NCBI GenBank assembly: GCA_947458265.1
Contig: CANGYF010000010.1
Coordinates: forward strand, 62,001 to 126,000
DNA length: 64,000 nucleotides
Origin: Betaproteobacteria bacterium
GTDB lineage: Bacteria > Pseudomonadota > Gammaproteobacteria > Burkholderiales > CAIKXV01
Reading direction: 5' to 3'
The notes below the pieces were generated by a model that was not told the origin of the DNA, searched no databases, and saw nothing but the letters and a program-made list of their open reading frames with translations. Position numbers and translations under genes: made by a program. Of the stretch, positions 1 through 8,120 are shown one piece after another. Numbering within the stretch: position 1 is the stretch's first letter; the number at the start of each line of letters is the position of its first letter.

Positions 1-1440
1 CCCCATCGCCGGCAGGTAGAAGCGATAGGTGTTCTTGCCGGCCGCCTTCGCCTGGTACATCGCGATGTCGGCGTGCTTGAGCAGCAGTTCCGGCGTCGCG
101 CCGTCGCGCGGGTAGGCGGCGATGCCGAGCGAGGTCGACACGAACAGCTGGCGCCGTTCGATGGTGAACGGCCGCTCGAACGCCTGGAAGATCTTCGCGA
201 TCACCATCTCGGCATGCTCGGCCTGCGCGAGGTCGGCGAGGATCAGTGCGAACTCGTCGCCGCCGAGCCTTGCGACGGTGTCGTGGGCACGCACGCATTC
301 GGTCAGGCGCGCGCCGGCGGCGCGCAGCAGCACGTCGCCAGCCGCATGGCCCAGCGTGTCGTTCAGCGTCTTGAAGCGGTCGAGGTCGAGGTAGAGCAGC
401 GCGACGGCCTTGCCGCTGCGCTGTGCATGGCCGAGGGCCTGCGACAGGCGGTCGATGAACAGGTTGCGGTTCGGCAGCCCGGTGCGGTCGTCGTAATGCG
501 CGAGGTAGTTGATGCGCTTCTCGGTGCGCTTGCGCTCCGAGATGTCGGACACCATGCACTGGATCGAGTGCGCGCCGGCGAAGCTCATCGGCGTGGCGAT
601 CAGTTCAGCCTCGAATTCGGCTCCGTTCATGCGCAGCAGCTTCACCTCGGCGCGCGTGGTGGTGCCGCGCTTGCTGGTGTGCGCGAGGCGTTCGGCCAGG
701 CTCGGGCGCGAATCGCGCTGCACATGGCCGACGATGCTGCGTCCGATCAGTTCGTTGACGCTCGCTGCGCCGAGCATGCGCGCGAGGGCGGCGTTCGAAT
801 AGACGAAGCGGTCGCGGGTGAGCACGAAGATGCCCAGCGGTGCAGTCTCGACCAGCGCCCGGTAGCTGGCCTCGCTGTCGCGCAGCGCCGCGGCGGAGCG
901 GTCGCGCTCGATCACGATGCTCACCAGGTCGGTCGCACCGTTCACCAGGTCGAGCTCGCGCTGGCTCGGGCGGCGGCAGTCCCGGTAATAGACAGCGAAG
1001 GTGGCTATCGCCCTGCCGGACGTGTCGAGGATCGGCGTCGACCAGCAGGCGCGCAACCCGTGCTCGAGCGTGATCGGCGCACAGGTGATCCAGGCAGGGT
1101 GCGTGGCGATGTCCTCGACGATCACCTGCCGTCCGGAATACGCGGCGAAGCCGCACGAACCTCCCTGCGGTCCGATCGGCAGCCGGTCGATCGCCTGGCT
1201 GTACGCTTCCGGCAGGCTGGGTGCCGCCGCGACATGGATGCGTTCATCGAGGATCAGCAGCACCGCACACAGGGCGCCCGGTGCCTGCGCCTCGATGGTC
1301 CTGCACAGCGCGCCGAGCACGTCGGGCAGGCTTGCGCCACTGGCGATCATGCCGAGCAGCACACGGCTGGCGACCAGTTCGCGCTGGGGCGCAACGGCGC
1401 TGGCAGCGATCGCTTCGGTGCTGGACTCGCTGCTGCTCAT
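1..1440 (-). CDS. GAF-PAS-GGDEF signalling protein, 3' end outside the window
   Basis: Cyclic-di-GMP signalling enzyme. The minus frame opens with ATG at 1440 and is still open at base 1, giving 480 codons. An N-terminal GAF-like sensor (about residues 20-180) is followed by a PAS segment (about 190-300) and a diguanylate cyclase domain. The active-site motif RLGGDEF reads from about 245-270, and RAHD lies exactly five residues before GGDEF, which matches the product-inhibition I-site. The last visible residues (MYQAKAAGKNTYRF, then YLPAMG) are the usual end of a GGDEF domain that continues into an EAL domain, so a phosphodiesterase half probably lies beyond the window. There is no signal peptide or membrane segment, so a cytosolic location is likely. 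Cyclase activity is well supported; the GAF and PAS ligands are unknown. Confidence 0.9.
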   Translation of the reverse strand, partial: MSSSESSTEAIAASAVAPQRELVASRVLLGMIASGASLPDVLGALCRTIEAQAPGALCAVLLILDERIHVAAAPSLPEAYSQAIDRLPIGPQGGSCGFAAYSGRQVIVEDIATHPAWITCAPITLEHGLRACWSTPILDTSGRAIATFAVYYRDCRRPSQRELDLVNGATDLVSIVIERDRSAAALRDSEASYRALVETAPLGIFVLTRDRFVYSNAALARMLGAASVNELIGRSIVGHVQRDSRPSLAERLAHTSKRGTTTRAEVKLLRMNGAEFEAELIATPMSFAGAHSIQCMVSDISERKRTEKRINYLAHYDDRTGLPNRNLFIDRLSQALGHAQRSGKAVALLYLDLDRFKTLNDTLGHAAGDVLLRAAGARLTECVRAHDTVARLGGDEFALILADLAQAEHAEMVIAKIFQAFERPFTIERRQLFVSTSLGIAAYPRDGATPELLLKHADIAMYQAKAAGKNTYRFYLPAMG

Positions 1441-1606
1441 GTCGTGAAGCCCGTCGGGGGGACATCCCCTTGAAGACTCTGGATGTTACGGGATCGAGGC
1501 GTGCGCCGGAAGCGCTCGACACCTCAGGTCATCGTCGCATGCCCGCAGCGATGCGGTAAACCGTCGTGGCAGCAACTGCGTTGAGATCTACGGGGAGATC
1601 GTCCTG

Positions 1607-2005
1607 GTGCCTGCCGTTTCCATCTTTTCGATGCTGCGTCGTCAACAGTCCGTCACCCGGGCGCGAAGCCGTTCGCGCGCCGTCCGTGCCGCCTGCGTCG
1701 CGCTGGTTGCGGCCTTCGCGGGTGGGTGTGCGACCACTACGGATCTGGGGCGCACCGAACGGTTGCCCGAAGGCACGCTACCACCATCGAAGGAAGTCGG
1801 GCCGCCGGTCAACATCCAGCCTGCGCCGCTGGCACGCGATGAGTACCGGGGCGTGCCGCGTCATCCGTGGGCCTACGGCCCAGCCTACGGTCCGGTCTAC
1901 GGCCCCATCTACGGTCCCGGCTGGTACGGGCCGCGCTGCTTCGACCCGGTGTTCTGCGGCCCGCGCGGACGTTCCGGTTTCGGCCTGCACTACCGGATGT
2001 TCTGA
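1607..2005 (+). CDS. small YGPx-repeat lipoprotein
   Basis: Unrecognised family. The 132-residue product has a basic N-terminus, a hydrophobic stretch (about 29-40) and a lipobox ending AFAGGC near residue 41, so it is probably an outer-membrane or periplasmic lipoprotein. The first start is a GTG at 1607; an in-frame ATG at 1631 (residue 9) leaves a more ordinary signal peptide and may be the true start. The mature part is rich in Tyr, Gly and Pro, with the tetrapeptide YGPx repeated four to five times near residues 89-107, then a short tail with two cysteines. It is monocistronic and ends 26 bp from the convergent rfaE2. Function unknown. Confidence 0.65.
   Translation: MPAVSIFSMLRRQQSVTRARSRSRAVRAACVALVAAFAGGCATTTDLGRTERLPEGTLPPSKEVGPPVNIQPAPLARDEYRGVPRHPWAYGPAYGPVYGPIYGPGWYGPRCFDPVFCGPRGRSGFGLHYRMF
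1872..1930 (+). repeat. 12-bp coding repeat (YGPx tetrapeptide)
   Basis: About five imperfect copies of a 12-bp unit, each containing TACGG(C/T)CC, encode Y-G-P-x in the lipoprotein. The third bases vary between copies while the amino acids hold, which suggests the peptide pattern is kept by selection. Confidence 0.7.
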
Positions 2006-2031
2006 GCTGTACCTTCCTGAGTGCGGGAAGG

Positions 2032-2547
2032 CTACAGGCTGCGGATGCGGTCGAGCAGTGCGGTCGTCGATCGCTGGTGTATGAACGGTATCGATACAAC
2101 CCGGCCGCCGCGCTCGGTCACGCCTGCAGCACCGACGATCCGCTCGACCGGCCAGTCGCCACCCTTGACCAGCACCCCGGGTGCGATCGCTTCGATCAGC
2201 GCCAGCGGCGTATCGCTATCGAACCAGGTGACGAGGTCGACGCATTCCAGCGCCGCCATCACCGCCATCCGGTCGGCCAGCGTGTTGACCGGACGGTCGT
2301 CGCCCTTGCCCAGGCGCCGCACCGACGCATCGCTGTTCAGCGCGACCACCAGCGAAGCACCGAGCGCCCGTGCCTGCGCCAGGTAGGTCACATGGCCCCG
2401 GTGCAGAAGATCGAAGCAGCCGTTGGTGAACACCATCGGCGCATGCAGGGCCGCCGCACGCCGGGGTGCATCCTCGGGCGCGCACAGTTTGCGCTCGAAT
2501 GCAGGCGCAACCGGCGCGTCGTCAGGGGCCCCGGGCTCCGCGGGCAT
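2032..2547 (-). CDS. rfaE2: D-glycero-beta-D-manno-heptose 1-phosphate adenylyltransferase
   Basis: Transfers AMP to heptose 1-phosphate to form ADP-heptose for the LPS inner core. The 171-residue product matches the free-standing C-terminal half of HldE. The cytidylyltransferase-fold signature [16 protein letters not shown] (residues 41-56) contains the HxGH nucleotide-binding motif, and LVKGGDWP (126-133) is typical of the family. The ATG at 2547 is chosen because the longer open frame upstream is only antisense or shadow sequence of the neighbouring gene. The start lies 5 bp after the di-iron protein gene, so it probably shares a transcript with that gene and the MerR regulator. No kinase half (HldA) is in the window. 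Confidence 0.92.
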   Translation of the reverse strand: MPAEPGAPDDAPVAPAFERKLCAPEDAPRRAAALHAPMVFTNGCFDLLHRGHVTYLAQARALGASLVVALNSDASVRRLGKGDDRPVNTLADRMAVMAALECVDLVTWFDSDTPLALIEAIAPGVLVKGGDWPVERIVGAAGVTERGGRVVSIPFIHQRSTTALLDRIRSL

Positions 2548-2552
2548 CCGGA

Positions 2553-3416
2553 TCAGGCGACCACCGGTGCGTCTGCCGGCAGCGGTGCGCCGGCGGCGTT
2601 CAGCGCCTTGCGATAGCGGTTCAAGGACTGCACGGTATCGAAGCTCTGGCCGAGCAGCGTCGACAGTTTCTTCAGGATCGAGCCGACCACCTTGCTTTCC
2701 CAGTCGCGGTCGAAGCGGATCTGCTGGTCGAGCCAGTGTTCCAGCCACGCCGGATCGGGCAACCGGCTCTGCACCGTGTCGTTCGGGAACAGCGCCTTGT
2801 TGACGTGCAGGTTGGTCGGGTGCAGCGCCTGGCCAGTGCGGCCTGCCGAGGCCATCAGCACGCCGACCTTGGCAAACGCGCGCCGTGCCTCGTCGCCGAG
2901 GCGTTCGATCGCCTGCTGCATGTAGCGCAGGTAGGCGCCGCCGTGCCGTGCCTCGTCGTGCGACACCAGGCGGTAGATGTGCTGGATTACCGGCTCGGTA
3001 TGCCACTCGGCCGCGCACTGGTACCACTGCGTCAGGCGCAGTTCGCCGCAGAAGTGCAGCGTGAGCGTCTCGAGGTAGGGCGCCGGATCGAAATCGAAGC
3101 GCACCGCGTGCAGTTCTTCCTCGGTCGGCAGCAGGTCGGGCCGGAAGCGGCGCAGGTACTCCATGAGTACCAGCGAATGCTTCTGCTCCTCGTAGAACCA
3201 GACGGACATGAAGGCGGAGAAATCGCTGTCATGCCGGTTGTCGCGCAGGAACATCTCCGTCGCGGGCAGTGCAGACCATTCGGTGATCGCGTTCATCTTG
3301 ATGGTCTGCGCCTGCTCGTCGGTGAGCAGCGAGGCATCGAACGAGTCCCAGGGGATATCGTCTGCCATGTTCCAGCGGACTTTCTCCAGCTGGCGGAAGA
3401 TCTTTGGATAGAGCAT
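2553..3416 (-). CDS. ferritin-like di-iron protein, acyl-ACP-desaturase-like
   Basis: A mostly helical, 287-residue soluble protein with a carboxylate-bridged di-iron signature. EEQKH (residues 76-80) and DEARH (154-158) are spaced like the EENRH/DEKRH pair of soluble acyl-ACP desaturases; a Glu in [10 protein letters not shown] (E125) fits the intervening iron ligand. The first-helix ligand is probably E46 or E54. By family knowledge such proteins activate O2 for desaturation or oxygenation of acyl chains; the substrate is inferred. An alternative ATG at 3449 adds 11 residues and overlaps the upstream regulator; neither start has a strong ribosome site. The gene follows the B12-type MerR regulator by 8 bp and precedes rfaE2 by 5 bp. 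Confidence 0.75.
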   Translation of the reverse strand: MLYPKIFRQLEKVRWNMADDIPWDSFDASLLTDEQAQTIKMNAITEWSALPATEMFLRDNRHDSDFSAFMSVWFYEEQKHSLVLMEYLRRFRPDLLPTEEELHAVRFDFDPAPYLETLTLHFCGELRLTQWYQCAAEWHTEPVIQHIYRLVSHDEARHGGAYLRYMQQAIERLGDEARRAFAKVGVLMASAGRTGQALHPTNLHVNKALFPNDTVQSRLPDPAWLEHWLDQQIRFDRDWESKVVGSILKKLSTLLGQSFDTVQSLNRYRKALNAAGAPLPADAPVVA

Positions 3417-3424
3417 CAGGGGTT

Positions 3425-4354
3425 TCAGTCCGACAGGCGGGCCCGCCATTCACCCAGGGCGGTGATGATCTGTTCGAGCCCGCGAAGTACCTCGATCCCC
3501 TCGCCGGGGGTACGGGCACGCAGCATGGCGTCGCCGCCCACCCAGAGGGCCACGCTCGCCGGAAGCATCTCGCGTAACTCCCGGATACTACCGGTCGCGA
3601 GGCGTGCCGGGAAAGCGGAACTGAACGAAATGGTCACGATATCGACATCGTGCGCCAGGGCGGCCGCCACGATATCCGCTCCCGGCGTCTCGACGCCGAG
3701 CGGGACGCAGTACACGCCCTCGAGCGTCAGCAGCGCTTCGGCCATCAGCAGGCCCATGCCATGCTGCTCGCCGGGCAGGGTGGTGAGCAGCACGCGCGGC
3801 GAGTGGCCGCGCAGCTGGATGCTGGCGATCGCGTTGCGCAGCAGACCCTGCATCTGCTCGGTGTACAGGTGCTCCTCGAACACGGCGATCTCGCCGCGCA
3901 CCCAGGCATTGCCGATCGCGCGGTTCAGCGGCACGACGATATCGAGCACGAACGGCCGCAGGCCGTCGCGAAGCAGGTTCTGCGTCAGTGTCTGGCGCAG
4001 CTCGAGTGCCTTGTGCGAGCGCACCAGGTTCAATAACGCATCGACGTCCGGGCTGTGCGCCGGACTCTCGGCCTCGTTGCACAGCGCATTGAGCTCGTCG
4101 AGCGTCTTGGCGATGATCTTGCTGGGCCGGTGCCCCTGGTCGAGCAGGCGCTTGAGCAGCCGCAGCTTGTCGACCTGGTCGGACGGGTAGATGCGCTCGC
4201 CGTGGGCGTCGCGGTAGGGCTGCGGAAACCCGTAACGGCGCTCCCAGACGCGCAGCGCGTCCTTCGAGAGGCCGGTGTCGCGCTCGACCGAACTGATGTT
4301 CACCGGGGCGCGGTCGCCACCGATTTCTTCAGCTATCGAATACTTCTTGTCCAT
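3425..4354 (-). CDS. litR: MerR-family B12-dependent photoreceptor regulator (CarH/LitR type)
   Basis: A 309-residue transcription regulator. The MerR-type winged helix is N-terminal (about 17-75, with ALRVWERRYGFPQP as recognition region), followed by a four-helix B12-capping domain and a Rossmann B12-binding domain. Two diagnostic motifs are complete: W151-x9-E161-H162, the Trp/Glu/His cap over adenosylcobalamin, and E196-x-H198-x-x-G201, whose His coordinates cobalt. In CarH and LitR this arrangement makes a dark tetramer that represses DNA and falls apart in green/blue light. It is transcribed away from the FAD-oxidoreductase operon, from a shared 256-bp region, the usual layout for these repressors. 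Light response is inferred from motifs and context; a purely B12-sensing role is the alternative. Confidence 0.9.
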   Translation of the reverse strand: MDKKYSIAEEIGGDRAPVNISSVERDTGLSKDALRVWERRYGFPQPYRDAHGERIYPSDQVDKLRLLKRLLDQGHRPSKIIAKTLDELNALCNEAESPAHSPDVDALLNLVRSHKALELRQTLTQNLLRDGLRPFVLDIVVPLNRAIGNAWVRGEIAVFEEHLYTEQMQGLLRNAIASIQLRGHSPRVLLTTLPGEQHGMGLLMAEALLTLEGVYCVPLGVETPGADIVAAALAHDVDIVTISFSSAFPARLATGSIRELREMLPASVALWVGGDAMLRARTPGEGIEVLRGLEQIITALGEWRARLSD

Positions 4355-4610
4355 GATGGAGATTAGACACCGGCGTTGGGATTTCGGATCCTACCTCGCA
4401 AAGGCGATACTGACTAGGACAAACAATTTGTGCGGGTGTCCGCTGTGTACCAGCCTGCGGTGTCCCCGGACGCGGCGTCTTGTCGCCAAGTCGTCCGAGG
4501 CGGCGGAAATGATGCAGCACAGTCGATGCCCACGCAAACGCGCTCGATTAACATCCGGGAACGCCCGGGCCGGGGCGCTGGAATCGATCTTCCTGGAAGG
4601 ATGAACGCGG
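4355..4610. promoter_or_regulatory. divergent promoter/operator region of the photoreceptor locus
   Basis: This 256-bp non-coding stretch separates the two head-to-head transcription units and must hold both promoters. It contains an AT-rich patch with dyads (listed separately) and no open frame of note. No pair of -35 and -10 hexamers stands out, so promoter positions are not called. The FAD-oxidoreductase start codon is preceded by a GGAAGG ribosome site at 4595-4600. Confidence 0.6.
4417..4465. promoter_or_regulatory. candidate LitR/CarH operator: nested inverted and direct repeats
   Basis: ACAAA-caa-TTTGT (4419-4431) is a perfect 5-bp dyad. GGACA (4417-4421) and TGTCC (4437-4441) form an outer dyad, and TGTCC recurs at 4461-4465, 24 bp further on. 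The cluster lies between the divergent genes, where a MerR-type repressor would bind. Assignment to this regulator is inferred from position only. Confidence 0.4.
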
Positions 4611-5981
4611 GTGCAGCAGACAACCATTGCAGTCGTGGGATCGGGCATTTCCGGGCTGGCAGCCGCCTGGCTGCTGAGAAACCGCTATCGCGTCACCCTG
4701 TTCGAGGGTGGCGACCGGGCCGGCGGCCATACCAATACCATCGATGTCGACGTCGACGGCCAGCGCTTCCCGGTCGACACCGGCTTCCTGGTGTTCAACG
4801 AGCGCACCTACCCGAATCTGATCGCGCTGTTTGGTCTTGTCGGCGTGCCGTCGGTGACCAGCGACATGTCCTTCAGCGTCTGCATCGAGCAGCCACGGCT
4901 GGAGTGGGCCGGCACGTCGGTCGCGTCGCTGTTCGCGCAGAAGCGCAACCTGCTGCGGCCGCGCTTCTGGGGGATGCTGGCTGACATCGCACGCTTCAAC
5001 CGCGAGGCACCCGGGTTCGTCGATCCCGATCCGGCGCAACCGATGGACCTCGGCACCTTCCTCGAGCGCGGCGGTTACGGCCAGGCGTTCCGCGACTGGT
5101 ACCTGCTGCCGATGGCGGCGGCGATCTGGTCCTGTCCGGTGGAGGCGATGCGCGCCTTTCCGGTGGCGAGCTTCATCCGCTTCTTCGTGAACCACGGCCT
5201 GCTGCAGGTGACGAGGCGGCCGCGCTGGATGACGGTCACTGGCGGTGGCCGGACGTACGTGCGCCGGCTGTGCGCGGACCTGCCGGACGTCAGGCTGTCC
5301 ACGCCGGTCTCCGAGGTGCGCCGGCTGCAGGATGGCGTCGAGCTGACGGCCGGTGGCCGTACCGAGCGCTTCGACCAGGTCGTGTTCGCCTGCCACAGCG
5401 ACCAGGCGCTGTCGGCGCTGGCGGATCCCTCGGCCGCCGAGGCTGGACTGCTCGGGGCGGTGCGCTACCAGCCGAACGTGGCCTGGCTGCATACCGACAC
5501 GTCCTTCCTGCCGCGCTCGCCGGTGGCCTGGGCTGCCTGGAATTATGCCGGCTCGGGCGATGGCGACCGGGCGCGCGGCGAGGCCACCCCGGTGGCGCCC
5601 GCCGACGCTGGCGCCTCGGTGAGCGTGACCTACCTGATCAACCGGCTGCAGCCGCTGCCCACCGCCACGCCGGTGATGGTCACGCTCAATCCGCATCGTC
5701 CGGTCGACGGCGCGCGCGTGATCCGGCGCATCGAGTACGCCCATCCGATGCTGGATGCGCCGGCCCTCGCGGCACAGCAGCAGCTGCCGTCGATCCAGGG
5801 CACGAACCGCACCTGGTACTGCGGCGCATGGACCGGCTACGGATTCCATGAGGACGGGCTGAAGTCGGCGCTGGTGGTGGCGGCAGGCCTGGGCGTGCAG
5901 GCGCCCTGGGCGTCTGCCGGTGGCGTGGGCGGGCAGCTGGTATCCGCGTCCGTCGGCGCTGCGGCGGTGACGACCGGATGA
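4611..5981 (+). CDS. FAD-dependent amine-oxidase-like oxidoreductase
   Basis: A flavoprotein of 456 residues. The dinucleotide-binding motif VVGSGISGLAAAWLL is at residues 8-22 and is followed by FEGGDRAGGHTNT, the second FAD-contact segment. FDQVVFACHSDQAL near 250 and YCGAWTGYGFHEDGLKSA near 403-420 are the usual C-terminal FAD-binding parts of amine oxidase and carotenoid-desaturase relatives. It starts at GTG 4611, with GGAAGG ten bases upstream; an ATG at 4601 is out of frame. Its stop overlaps DUF1365 by four bases. Proteins of this kind sit beside DUF1365 and Cfa-like genes in light- or singlet-oxygen-induced clusters, where one is known to act in furan fatty acid formation. Acyl-chain dehydrogenation is the likely but unproven role. 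Confidence 0.85.
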   Translation: MQQTTIAVVGSGISGLAAAWLLRNRYRVTLFEGGDRAGGHTNTIDVDVDGQRFPVDTGFLVFNERTYPNLIALFGLVGVPSVTSDMSFSVCIEQPRLEWAGTSVASLFAQKRNLLRPRFWGMLADIARFNREAPGFVDPDPAQPMDLGTFLERGGYGQAFRDWYLLPMAAAIWSCPVEAMRAFPVASFIRFFVNHGLLQVTRRPRWMTVTGGGRTYVRRLCADLPDVRLSTPVSEVRRLQDGVELTAGGRTERFDQVVFACHSDQALSALADPSAAEAGLLGAVRYQPNVAWLHTDTSFLPRSPVAWAAWNYAGSGDGDRARGEATPVAPADAGASVSVTYLINRLQPLPTATPVMVTLNPHRPVDGARVIRRIEYAHPMLDAPALAAQQQLPSIQGTNRTWYCGAWTGYGFHEDGLKSALVVAAGLGVQAPWASAGGVGGQLVSASVGAAAVTTG

Positions 5982-6778
5982 GCGCGACCGCGCAGGCGGG
6001 TGACCGGTTGGCGCCGGCGATCTGCGCCGGCGAGGTGCTGCACCGGCGCCTGGCTCCGGTCGGCCATGCGTTCCGGTATCCGGCGTTCTTCCTGCGCATG
6101 CCGCTGTCCTGGCTGGAATGCGCGGACCCGCCTGGCCGGCCGCGGCTGTTCGCCCTCGATCGGTTCAATCTGTTCAGCCTGAGGCGGCGTGATTACGGTG
6201 CGCGCGACGGCTCGCCGCTCGGTCCGTGGATCCGCCGGCTTCTGATGGACAATGACCTGCAGGCGGTCGATGGCGAGGTTGTGCTCTATACACTGCCGCG
6301 CGTATTGGGCTATGCATTCAATCCGGTCAGCTTCTGGATGTGCCACGACCGCGAGGGACGGTTGCGTGCCGTGCTGTGCGAAGTCAGCAATACGTTCGGG
6401 GAGCATCACAACTACCTCGTGTCCCGTCCCGATGGTGGCGCGATCGGTACCGGCGTGCACCTGCGGGCGCGCAAGGTGTTCCATGTGTCGCCGTTCTTTC
6501 CGGTCGATGGCGAGTACGGCTTCCGTTTCCATGAAGACGAGGGGCGCTGTCTGTTCAGGATCGATTACGAGCGTGCAGGCCTTCCTCAGTTGAACACGTC
6601 GCTGTCGGGCCAGGCCGCGCCGCTGACCGACGCGCGGCTGCTGCCCGCGTTCCTGCGCCTGCCGTGGCTGATGGCAGGCGTGATTGTGCGCATCCACCTG
6701 CAGGCGCTCAGGCTGTGGTGGAAGGGCGCCGTTTTCCATCGCAAGCCCTTGCCACCGGTCGAAACGACCACGCGATAG
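5978..6778 (+). CDS. DUF1365 family protein
   Basis: A 266-residue member of DUF1365, a family of unknown biochemical function. The segment LPRVLGYAFNPVSFWMCHD (about 106-124), followed by EVSNTFGEHHNY, is typical of the family and carries clustered His, Asn and aromatic residues. No signal peptide is present; a hydrophobic stretch near 229-245 may associate with membrane. Translation is coupled to the preceding FAD oxidoreductase by an ATGA overlap. DUF1365 genes nearly always accompany an FAD oxidoreductase and a Cfa-like methyltransferase, so a role in fatty-acyl modification is a reasonable inference. Confidence 0.85.
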   Translation: MSATAQAGDRLAPAICAGEVLHRRLAPVGHAFRYPAFFLRMPLSWLECADPPGRPRLFALDRFNLFSLRRRDYGARDGSPLGPWIRRLLMDNDLQAVDGEVVLYTLPRVLGYAFNPVSFWMCHDREGRLRAVLCEVSNTFGEHHNYLVSRPDGGAIGTGVHLRARKVFHVSPFFPVDGEYGFRFHEDEGRCLFRIDYERAGLPQLNTSLSGQAAPLTDARLLPAFLRLPWLMAGVIVRIHLQALRLWWKGAVFHRKPLPPVETTTR

Positions 6779-6845
6779 CGGCGCCCGCGAGTGACCGTAC
6801 CGACATGCGGCAGCGGCGCCCGGATTGTCCAGAAAGGTTTCATCG

Positions 6846-8120
6846 ATGACTGAAGTCACTGTCGAGCAGGCCCGCGATACCGATGCCCGGCCGGTTACCG
6901 ACCAGGAGGCCGTGCGCCGCATCCGCGCAGCGATGCCGCCTGCGGGCCAGCTTTTCATGCGGGTGCTCGACCAGGTCCGCGTCGGCCGCATCGACCTGGT
7001 GACGCCGGAAGGCGAATGGCTGTCCTGCGGCGGCGAGTCGGGTCCGCAGGCGACGCTGACCCTGAGGTCGTGGGAGGCTGCCGAGGGCATCCTGCGCAAG
7101 GCGGACATCGGGCTCGCCGAGGCCTACATGGCCGGCGACTGCGACATCGACCGTCCGGCCGACCTGCTGACCATCGCGCTGCTCAACCAGCAGCACATCG
7201 AGCGCGCGTTCTACGGCAACTGGATGGCGGTGCTCTGGTACCGCCTGCGCCACTGGTCGCGCGCGAACACGCGCTCCGGCAGCCGGCGCAACATCGTCGC
7301 CCACTATGATCTGGGCAACGATTTCTACAAGCTGTGGCTGGACCCGACGATGAGCTATTCGTCGGCGTGGTTCGCGGGCAACCTGGCACAGCCGCTCGAA
7401 CAGGCGCAGCAGGCCAAGTACGAACGCATCCTCGACCGGCTCGGCGCCCGGCCGGGGGAGCACATCCTCGAGATCGGTTGCGGCTGGGGCGGCTTCGCCG
7501 AGGCCGCTGCGCGGCGCGGCTGCCGGGTGCGCGGCATCACGCTGTCGCCAGCGCAGCTCGAATACGCACGGCAGCGCGTCGCCGATGCCGGCCTGGCGGA
7601 TCGGGTCGAGCTGTCGTACACCGACTATCGCGATATCGACGGGCAGTACGACCATGTGGTGTCGATCGAGATGTACGAGGCGGTGGGCGAGCGCTTCTGG
7701 CCTGCGTACTTCCGGGCGATCCGCGACGTGCTGAAGCCTGGCGGGCGAGCGGTCATCCAGGGCATCACGATCCACGATGAAGTGTTCGGACGCTACCGCC
7801 GTGGCACCGATTTCATCCAGCAGTACGTGTTCCCCGGGGGCATGCTGGCCTCGGAGAGCGCGTTCGCAAAGCAGAGCGAACGCGCGGGGCTGCGCCTGCA
7901 TGCGAGCGAGGCGTTCGGTCGCGACTATGCCGAGACCCTGCGCCGCTGGCTGAAGGCATTCACCGACGCGGAGCCGCGGGTGCGGGCGCTCGGCTTCGAT
8001 GACCGCTTCATCCGCATGTGGCGCTTCTACCTGTGCTACTGCGCCGCCGGCTTCGATTCCGGCCGTACCGACGTGCTGCATTTCGAGCTGTCGCGAAGCG
8101 TTGCGGGAGCCTCCCGATGA
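6846..8120 (+). CDS. Cfa-like SAM-dependent fatty-acyl methyltransferase
   Basis: A 424-residue member of the cyclopropane-fatty-acyl-phospholipid synthase family. HYDLGNDFYKLWLDP (153-167) and the SAM site EIGCGWGGFAE (209-219) are clear, and E278 in MYEAVGERFW matches the family's active-site Glu. Two bicarbonate-site residues of E. coli Cfa look changed: the YSCAY cysteine is Ser173, and the loop with the catalytic His reads IQGITI. Such changes are seen in relatives that make methyl or methylene rather than cyclopropane products, so another product, such as the methylated precursor of furan fatty acids, is plausible. The ATG at 6846 has AGAAAGG eight bases upstream; a TTG at 6825 is less likely. 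The stop overlaps the next gene by four bases. Confidence 0.88.
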   Translation: MTEVTVEQARDTDARPVTDQEAVRRIRAAMPPAGQLFMRVLDQVRVGRIDLVTPEGEWLSCGGESGPQATLTLRSWEAAEGILRKADIGLAEAYMAGDCDIDRPADLLTIALLNQQHIERAFYGNWMAVLWYRLRHWSRANTRSGSRRNIVAHYDLGNDFYKLWLDPTMSYSSAWFAGNLAQPLEQAQQAKYERILDRLGARPGEHILEIGCGWGGFAEAAARRGCRVRGITLSPAQLEYARQRVADAGLADRVELSYTDYRDIDGQYDHVVSIEMYEAVGERFWPAYFRAIRDVLKPGGRAVIQGITIHDEVFGRYRRGTDFIQQYVFPGGMLASESAFAKQSERAGLRLHASEAFGRDYAETLRRWLKAFTDAEPRVRALGFDDRFIRMWRFYLCYCAAGFDSGRTDVLHFELSRSVAGASR

